From Mediterranea massiliensis (GTDB lineage Bacteria > Bacteroidota > Bacteroidia > Bacteroidales > Bacteroidaceae), in assembly GCA_958402075.1 (NCBI GenBank), contig CATXSD010000078.1, forward strand, positions 1-11,724: 11,724 nt of DNA, given 5' to 3'. The position numbers were made by a program, and so were the translations under genes. The notes beneath the pieces are model-generated. The model was not told the DNA's origin. It ran no database searches and saw only the letters and a list, made by a program, of their open reading frames with translations. Positions 6,628 to 11,724 of the stretch are shown in pieces. Every line of letters begins with the position of its first letter. Positions within the stretch are counted from its first letter, which is position 1.

Positions 6628-7893
6628 ATGAAAACGTTTCTGAAATTTCCGCTCTGTCTGGCTCTGGGAGCCATGATGGGCATGAGTATGACATCTTGTA
6701 GCGACGACAACGACGACTCTACCGTCGGAACCGAACTTTCGGCCCAGGAACAGGCCTTGAAGGAAGTGGTGGCCGACTTTGTAGACAAGACTGTGGTCCC
6801 TTCCTATCAAGGCATGGCCGATGCTGCCATGAATCTGCACAGCCTGTGCATCGACATCCGCACGAAGAAGCAGGACGGCACCCTGACCACTGCCGACGTG
6901 GAGGCTGCCTGCGAAGCCTGGAAGCTGGCGCGCGACTATTGGGAGAAGAGTGAGGCCTGGCTGTTCGGCCCTGCAGGCGACTACAACGTGGACCCCCACA
7001 TCGACTCCTGGCCGCTGGACAAGACAGGCATGGACGCCCTGCTGAACAACCCCGCCCAGATGGCGCAGATGGACGACGAAGGCAACTATGTGGGCAACTA
7101 CCTGGGCTATGCCCTCCAAGGTTTCCACGCCATCGAATACCTGCTCTTCGAACTGACCCACACCAATGCCAGCGGCAACGCTACGGCCAGCTCGACCAGC
7201 GTGGCCCACAACCTGAACTATACCACCGAACAGCTGAACTACCTCGTGGGGCTGGCCGGCGACTTGCGCAACCAGTGCGTCCTGCTGGAAGCCTGCTGGG
7301 CAGGGACAGAGAACGTATCGGCCGAGAAGCAGCAGATCCTGACCGACACCGAGCTGGACAAAGGCAAGAACTTCGGCGGGAACATCAAGAATGCAGGCGC
7401 GGCAGGCAGTGAGTATGTCAACTACCTGGATGTGGCCTACGACATGATTACGGCCGGCATACAGAACATCGCCAACGAGGTGGGCAACATCAAGATAGGT
7501 AACCCCACGGGCAAGGGACTGCCCTCGGGCGGCATGGAGTACGACCCCAGCTACATCGAGTCGCCCTACAGCCTGAACTCCATCCGCGACTTCCAAGGCA
7601 ATGTCATCAGCATCCGCAACGCCTATCAGGGTTCTCCCTCGGTGGACGGCACCATCCAGCCGGCTACCCACACGCTGAGCACCTACATCGCCACGCTTGA
7701 TGCCGACCTGGACAGCCGTGTGCAGGCCGCCATCCAAGATGCCTACGACAAGATCAGCCTAATGGGCGAACCCTTCGCCTACACCTGTGGCGCGGCCGAG
7801 TACGATAAAGTCAATCAGGATGCCATCGATGCCTGCAACGTGATGAACAACATCTTCGACGAGGTGAAGACCTTGTTGCAGGCCAACCATTAA
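6628..7893 (+). CDS. Imelysin-family (iron-regulated) surface lipoprotein
   Basis: This 421-residue protein has a lipoprotein signal ending MTSC, with lipidated Cys24 followed by SDDNDD, an acidic lipoprotein export signal of the kind that sends Bacteroidetes lipoproteins to the outer surface. The imelysin (peptidase M75/EfeO-like) hallmark GxHxxE is present as G165-F-H167-A-I-E170 in YALQGFHAIEYLLF. The preceding PHIDSWPLDKTGMDALL is also typical. The fold is a two-domain helical bundle. GxHxxE is thought to bind metal, and relatives (IrpA, ICMP) are induced by iron shortage. It is probably a surface iron-binding protein working with the porin and the di-heme partner. Protease activity is not implied by sequence alone. 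The gap to the next gene is 27 nt. I see no convincing promoter of its own. Confidence 0.9.
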   Translation: MKTFLKFPLCLALGAMMGMSMTSCSDDNDDSTVGTELSAQEQALKEVVADFVDKTVVPSYQGMADAAMNLHSLCIDIRTKKQDGTLTTADVEAACEAWKLARDYWEKSEAWLFGPAGDYNVDPHIDSWPLDKTGMDALLNNPAQMAQMDDEGNYVGNYLGYALQGFHAIEYLLFELTHTNASGNATASSTSVAHNLNYTTEQLNYLVGLAGDLRNQCVLLEACWAGTENVSAEKQQILTDTELDKGKNFGGNIKNAGAAGSEYVNYLDVAYDMITAGIQNIANEVGNIKIGNPTGKGLPSGGMEYDPSYIESPYSLNSIRDFQGNVISIRNAYQGSPSVDGTIQPATHTLSTYIATLDADLDSRVQAAIQDAYDKISLMGEPFAYTCGAAEYDKVNQDAIDACNVMNNIFDEVKTLLQANH

Positions 7894-7920
7894 AGATAGA
7901 ACAGAAATAAAGAAAAGTCA

Positions 7921-9579
7921 ATGATGAAAAAGACCTGTTTTTATGTAATCCTTGGAGCCGCTCTGAGCCTGACGGCCTGTAGCGACGACGACGTGAAGGG
8001 CGACAATCCATCGCCCGAGACGCCCGCTGAGCTGCCCGACTGGTACTACACGGGCGGCGAACTGGGCACTACCTCCAACTCTACCTCCACGGCCTTCGAA
8101 GACCCCACACCCGTGGTCGAGGCCGATGCCACCATGAACGCTGCCTTCAACCGCGGCGAGCAGTTCTTCGAGAAACCTTTCACGGCCAACTTCGACGGTA
8201 TGCGCCATGGCCTGGGGCCGCTCTACATCCGAACCTCGTGCATGCATTGCCATCCTGGCTACGGACATGGCAAGAGTCAGAACAACGGTACGTTCAATAC
8301 CAACGAGATAGGCAACGGCTATCTGCTGGTGGTCTACAACCCCGAGACCGATGCCTACGTGTCGTGGCTTTCGGGCATGCCTCAGACCAAGGCCGTGGCC
8401 CCCTTCAAGGCACCGCTCGACGAGACGCAGATCACCATCACCTGGCACGAATATACGGACGCCTTCGGCAACAAGTTCCCCGACGGCGAGACCTACCAGC
8501 TGCGCTACCCCGAGGTAGACATCCCCAAGAGTGCCATCTACGTGGCCAACCGAGGCTATGACGTGGGCGAGTACGAGGTGCGCTTGGAGTCTACCATCGG
8601 CATCTATGGCACAGGTCTGCTCGACGCCATCACGGACGACGACCTCAAGGCGCAATATGCCCTGGAGGAGAAGGACGGCTACCTGCCCAACGGACTGAAC
8701 CCCAACATCTTCGCCAACGGCGACTGGACGGGCCAGTATGCCAATACTTCGCAGGGAGGCGACGGTACGAAGTATCCCTACCGCTATACCTACGCCCTGA
8801 GCCGTGGCCCCTTGCAGGACGCGGCAGGTGCCAACGCCTTTTGGAACATCACCAACGCCACCCGCAGCGACCGCCGCTTCCACTACCTCGACGCGGCAGG
8901 CTCCTATGCCCGATATGCTTCGCAGGACCCTGACATCCAGGCGGACTTCCCCAGCTACATTGCCCAGGTGTCCACGCCCGAAGAACATCCCGAATGGTTT
9001 ACGGACAACGTGGCCGACAACATCTACAACTACCTGACGTCGAAGACGCTGCCCGTTGAGGTGAGTGACCAGGACTACATCGACCTCATGGTGTGGCATC
9101 GGGGCCTGGCCGTGCCTGCCGCCCGCAATGTGGACGACGAGGACGTGCTTCGCGGCAAGGAACTCTTCTCGGAGATAGGTTGCGCCTACTGCCACAAGCC
9201 CACATGGACGACGGGCGACGACGAGATACGCGACCCTGCCCGCTTCTTCACAGGCGACAAGGCCAGGCAACTGCCCCGCTATCCGCATCAGAAGATCTGG
9301 CCCTACACCGACATGGTGCAGCACAAGCTCCACATGGTGAACGACATCCGCACAGGCTGGTGCCGCACCACTCCGCTTTGGGGACGCGGCCTGCACCAGC
9401 GTTGCACAGGGGCCGAGTATGCCGACCGTCTGCACGACTGCCGTGCGCGCACCACGATGGAAGCCATCCTATGGCACGGCACCAGCGAGCAGAGCGATGC
9501 CTACTACACCGTCCAGAAGTTCCGCGAGCTCTCGAAGGAGGACCGCGATGCCGTGGTGAAATTCATCGACTCCATCTGA
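7921..9579 (+). CDS. Di-heme DUF1111-family (thiol oxidoreductase-like) surface lipoprotein
   Basis: This is a 552-residue protein. ATG 7921 and ATG 7924 are both possible, and relatives would fit MKKT at 7924. The lipobox ends LTAC (Cys20) and is followed by SDDD, an acidic surface-export signal. Two c-type haem sites are present: C107-M-H-C-H111 and C421-A-Y-C-H425. The C-terminal block TTPLWGRGL...RLHDCRARTTMEAILWHG is the DUF1111/DHOR signature, where the familiar form reads LHDGRA. Non-haem cysteines at 481, 495 and 507 cluster there. The family resembles di-heme peroxidases, and thiol oxidoreductase is an old database name rather than a proven activity. In Proteobacteria it is encoded beside imelysins in iron-regulated sets. 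Here it may shuttle electrons at the surface, for example to reduce bound iron. It is last in the unit, before a terminator. Confidence 0.92.
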   Translation: MMKKTCFYVILGAALSLTACSDDDVKGDNPSPETPAELPDWYYTGGELGTTSNSTSTAFEDPTPVVEADATMNAAFNRGEQFFEKPFTANFDGMRHGLGPLYIRTSCMHCHPGYGHGKSQNNGTFNTNEIGNGYLLVVYNPETDAYVSWLSGMPQTKAVAPFKAPLDETQITITWHEYTDAFGNKFPDGETYQLRYPEVDIPKSAIYVANRGYDVGEYEVRLESTIGIYGTGLLDAITDDDLKAQYALEEKDGYLPNGLNPNIFANGDWTGQYANTSQGGDGTKYPYRYTYALSRGPLQDAAGANAFWNITNATRSDRRFHYLDAAGSYARYASQDPDIQADFPSYIAQVSTPEEHPEWFTDNVADNIYNYLTSKTLPVEVSDQDYIDLMVWHRGLAVPAARNVDDEDVLRGKELFSEIGCAYCHKPTWTTGDDEIRDPARFFTGDKARQLPRYPHQKIWPYTDMVQHKLHMVNDIRTGWCRTTPLWGRGLHQRCTGAEYADRLHDCRARTTMEAILWHGTSEQSDAYYTVQKFRELSKEDRDAVVKFIDSI

Positions 9580-9601
9580 CAGCTTCCGCTCATATTGACT
9601 G

Positions 9602-9656
9602 CACTGCTTTGCACAGATTACAATCATCGGGCTTGTCTGTGTAAGGCAGTGTTTTT
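9602..9656 (+). terminator. Rho-independent terminator after the di-heme gene
   Basis: CACTGCTTTGCACAGA (9602-9617) pairs with TCTGTGTAAGGCAGTG (9636-9651). All 16 positions pair in RNA, two of them as G-U, around an 18-base loop. TTTTT follows at once (9652-9656). It lies 22 bases after the di-heme stop and should end the porin-led transcript. Confidence 0.85.
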
Positions 9657-9700
9657 CTGTGGCAGAAAACCTTGCTATTCCTATTAAATCTTTTTTGGGT

Positions 9701-11724
9701 ATGAACATTTTGCGAAATCTCTCTTTCGGCCTGCTGGGGCTGCTTGTCTGTGTCCTGATGGCCGCCACGTGTGCGGAGAAGGTGTGGGGCACTCCCTTTG
9801 TCGTGCGTCATGTCTATGGCTCGCCCTGGTTTGTGGCCTGCTGGGCGCTGATGGCCGTTGCGGGTATCGGTTATCTGTGGCGTCGTCGGGTGCAGCGGCG
9901 TCGGGCTGTTTTTTTGTTCCATCTCTCTTTGGTGTGGATTTTGTTGGGGGCGCTGGTCACCCACGTGTGGGGCCTGCAGGGGCGCGTACACCTGCGGCAG
10001 GGCGAGGCGGTGGAGGCCTTTACCCTGTCCGACGGGCGGACGGCGGCCTTCCCCTTCCGCCTCTCGTTGGAGGAGTTCAGGGTGGAGTATTATGCAGGCA
10101 CGTCGGCGCCGAAAGACTTCGTGAGCCGCTTCACGCTGGTCGCAGACGACAATGCCTATCAGGGCGAGGTGTCCATGAACCGCATCTTCCGCCATGAGGG
10201 CTACCGCTTCTACCAGTCGGGCTACGACTCCGACAGGCAGGGTGTCACCTTGTCCGTGGCCTGCGACCCTTGGGGCATCGGCCTCACCTATGCGGGCTAT
10301 GCCCTTCTGTTGCTTTCAGCCCTGGCCTTCTTCCTTGATCCTCAGAGCGGGTTCCGCCGCCTGCTCCGCCATCCTTCGCTTCGGGCGGCGGGCGTGGCAG
10401 GCCTGTTGCTGGCCGCTCCTTTCGTGCGGGCGGCCGATGACCTTCCGCGCACCTTGCCGCGCGAGACGGCTGCCAGCTTCGGCCGGCTCTATGTCTATTA
10501 CAACGACCGCGTCTGCCCCCTGCAGACGCTGGCCAAGGATTTCACCATGAAACTCTGTGGCAAGCCCATGTATCGGGGCCTCACAGCCGAGCAGGTGCTG
10601 ACGGGCTGGTTTTTCTACTACGACGACTGGAAGCAGGAGCCGTGCATCCGCGTGAAGAATGCCGATGTGCGCCGCCTGCTGGGCGTCAAGGGAAAGCAGG
10701 TTTCGTTGCAGGACTTCTTCGGCCCTGAGGGCTACCGACTCGATGCCGAGGCCTTGGCCGGCGCTTCTTCAGCCGATGCGAAGGCCGTGGGCGAGGCCAA
10801 CGAGAAGTTTAGCCTGGTGAGCAGCGTGGCAACAGGGGCGGCTTGGCGCATCTTTCCCTATACGCCCCCGTCGTCGGCCGATGTCTCCCGCCTGGAGTGG
10901 CTCTCCCTGGCCGACCGCCTGCCGCGCGACATGCCCCTCGAAGAAGGTGCCTTCGTGCGTGGGGCGATGAACTACGTGGCCGAGCAGGTGGCGCGCAAGG
11001 ATTTTGCCGAGGTGGAGCGTCTGGTGGGCAAGATACGCCGCTACCAGCAGCGCGAGGGTGGGGCGTTGCTGCCTTCCGCTCTTCGCTTTCGTGCCGAGCG
11101 GGTCTATAACCGCTTGAACGACAGCCTTCCGCTGGCCGTGGCTTCTGTTGTGCTGGGGTTGTTCTCCTTCGTCTACTCCGTCCGTTGCCTGATGTTTCGT
11201 CGGCGGGAGCGTAAAGGGGTGAGAGGGGCGCAACTGTGCGTGTTGGGCCTGCTGGCCTGCTGGCTGTTGGGGCTGATGGTGCTCCGCGGCCTGGTGAGCG
11301 GCCATCTGCCCATGTCCAACGGGCACGAGACGATGCACCTGCTGGCCTTTTGTGCCGCCCTGCTCACCCTCGTCTTCCATCGCCGCCTGCCTCTGGCGCT
11401 TCCCTTCGGCTTCTTGGTGTGCGGCCTGGCGCTGGTGGTGTCCATGCTGGGCGAGCGCAATCCGCAGGTGGGGCAGCTGATGCCTGTCCTTGCCTCGCCC
11501 CTGCTCAGTGTACACGTGGCGGTCATCATGCTGGCCTATGCCCTGCTGGCCTTCGTCATGCTCAATGGGGTGGCGGCACTGGTCCTGCTTGCTTCGCGCA
11601 GGGAGTGTGAAGCTCAGGTGGAGCGCCTTCAGGTGGTGAGCCGCCTGTTGCTCTATCCGGCTGTCTTCCTGCTGGCGGCGGGCATCTTCATCGGTGCCGT
11701 GTGGGCCAATGTGTCGTGGGGCCG
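9701..11724 (+). CDS. Fused ResB-CcsA cytochrome c maturation protein, 3' end outside the window
   Basis: The frame is open from ATG 9701 to the right edge, 674 residues. The N-terminal ResB-like part has membrane segments near 8-25, 44-60 and 71-88, with EKVWGTPFVVRHVYGSPWF between the first two. His74 lies in FLFHLSLVWILLG. Periplasmic sequence follows, then another helix at 194-211 after CDPWGIGLTYAGY. A large periplasmic region (about 240-475) precedes the CcsA-like helices starting near 477. Candidate haem-ligand histidines are H542/H546 in MSNGHETMH and H605 in SVHVAVIMLAYALL. The last visible residues, VWANVSWG, begin the WWD motif that handles haem. This system II type protein exports haem and joins it to CxxCH cysteines. 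The di-heme protein upstream is a plausible client. The terminator implies separate transcription, but I see no clear promoter. Confidence 0.9.
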   Translation, partial: MNILRNLSFGLLGLLVCVLMAATCAEKVWGTPFVVRHVYGSPWFVACWALMAVAGIGYLWRRRVQRRRAVFLFHLSLVWILLGALVTHVWGLQGRVHLRQGEAVEAFTLSDGRTAAFPFRLSLEEFRVEYYAGTSAPKDFVSRFTLVADDNAYQGEVSMNRIFRHEGYRFYQSGYDSDRQGVTLSVACDPWGIGLTYAGYALLLLSALAFFLDPQSGFRRLLRHPSLRAAGVAGLLLAAPFVRAADDLPRTLPRETAASFGRLYVYYNDRVCPLQTLAKDFTMKLCGKPMYRGLTAEQVLTGWFFYYDDWKQEPCIRVKNADVRRLLGVKGKQVSLQDFFGPEGYRLDAEALAGASSADAKAVGEANEKFSLVSSVATGAAWRIFPYTPPSSADVSRLEWLSLADRLPRDMPLEEGAFVRGAMNYVAEQVARKDFAEVERLVGKIRRYQQREGGALLPSALRFRAERVYNRLNDSLPLAVASVVLGLFSFVYSVRCLMFRRRERKGVRGAQLCVLGLLACWLLGLMVLRGLVSGHLPMSNGHETMHLLAFCAALLTLVFHRRLPLALPFGFLVCGLALVVSMLGERNPQVGQLMPVLASPLLSVHVAVIMLAYALLAFVMLNGVAALVLLASRRECEAQVERLQVVSRLLLYPAVFLLAAGIFIGAVWANVSWG

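Noticed and set aside
7918..9435. A 505-codon minus-strand open frame opposite the di-heme gene, and similar ones opposite the porin (5143-6312) and imelysin (6601-7737)
   Set aside because: The sense proteins have clear family motifs. The antisense products have none and mirror the codon bias of the sense strand.
9691..9702. TTTTTTGGGTAT just before the ResB-CcsA start, like one arm of the porin operator
   Set aside because: Only one half-site is present with no inverted partner nearby, so it may be chance.

Overview
The window looks like chromosomal DNA of a GC-rich Bacteroidales bacterium (Bacteroides/Prevotella-like). Signs of this are the Bacteroidetes-type SPFH and Arc-like proteins, lipoproteins that begin C-S-D-D after the lipobox, A-rich leaders instead of strong Shine-Dalgarno sites, one clear Bacteroidetes -33/-7 promoter, and a fused ResB/CcsA-type cytochrome maturation protein. 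All nine genes lie on the + strand. Coding DNA is GC-rich and the short intergenic gaps are clearly AT-richer. Long minus-strand open frames are codon-bias shadows. I see no tRNA, rRNA, CRISPR array or transposase gene, and no gene-free stretch longer than about 220 bases.

Left half (1-5006): a partial SPFH/band-7 membrane protein is followed by three tandem 62-63 nt hairpin-forming repeats. Then come an unrecognised four-helix membrane protein, an exported alpha/beta hydrolase, a small ribbon-helix-helix (Arc-like) protein, an exported S41-type peptidase, and a membrane protein that loosely resembles DUF1648 proteins. Spacing is tight: a 13-nt gap made of a short direct repeat, a 35-nt gap, 4 nt between stop and start, and an ATGA overlap. 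The last five genes therefore probably form one envelope-related transcript.

Right half (5007-11724): a new promoter, with a perfect 8+8 inverted repeat ending on its -33 box, leads a three-gene unit. The unit encodes an outer-membrane porin, an imelysin-family lipoprotein (GxHxxE motif) and a di-heme DUF1111-family lipoprotein (two CxxCH). Both lipoproteins carry an acidic stretch right after the lipid-anchored cysteine, which in Bacteroidetes is the signal for display on the outer surface. Related imelysin/di-heme sets in Proteobacteria are iron-regulated, so the likely role is iron or other metal acquisition coupled to redox chemistry at the cell surface. A strong intrinsic terminator closes the unit. 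Next is a fused ResB-CcsA cytochrome c maturation gene, cut by the window end inside its WWD haem-handling motif. It may supply the covalent haems of the di-heme protein.

The most unusual points are a c-type di-heme protein predicted to sit on the cell surface with three extra conserved-region cysteines, the candidate operator at the porin promoter, and three different repeat families in the intergenic gaps.
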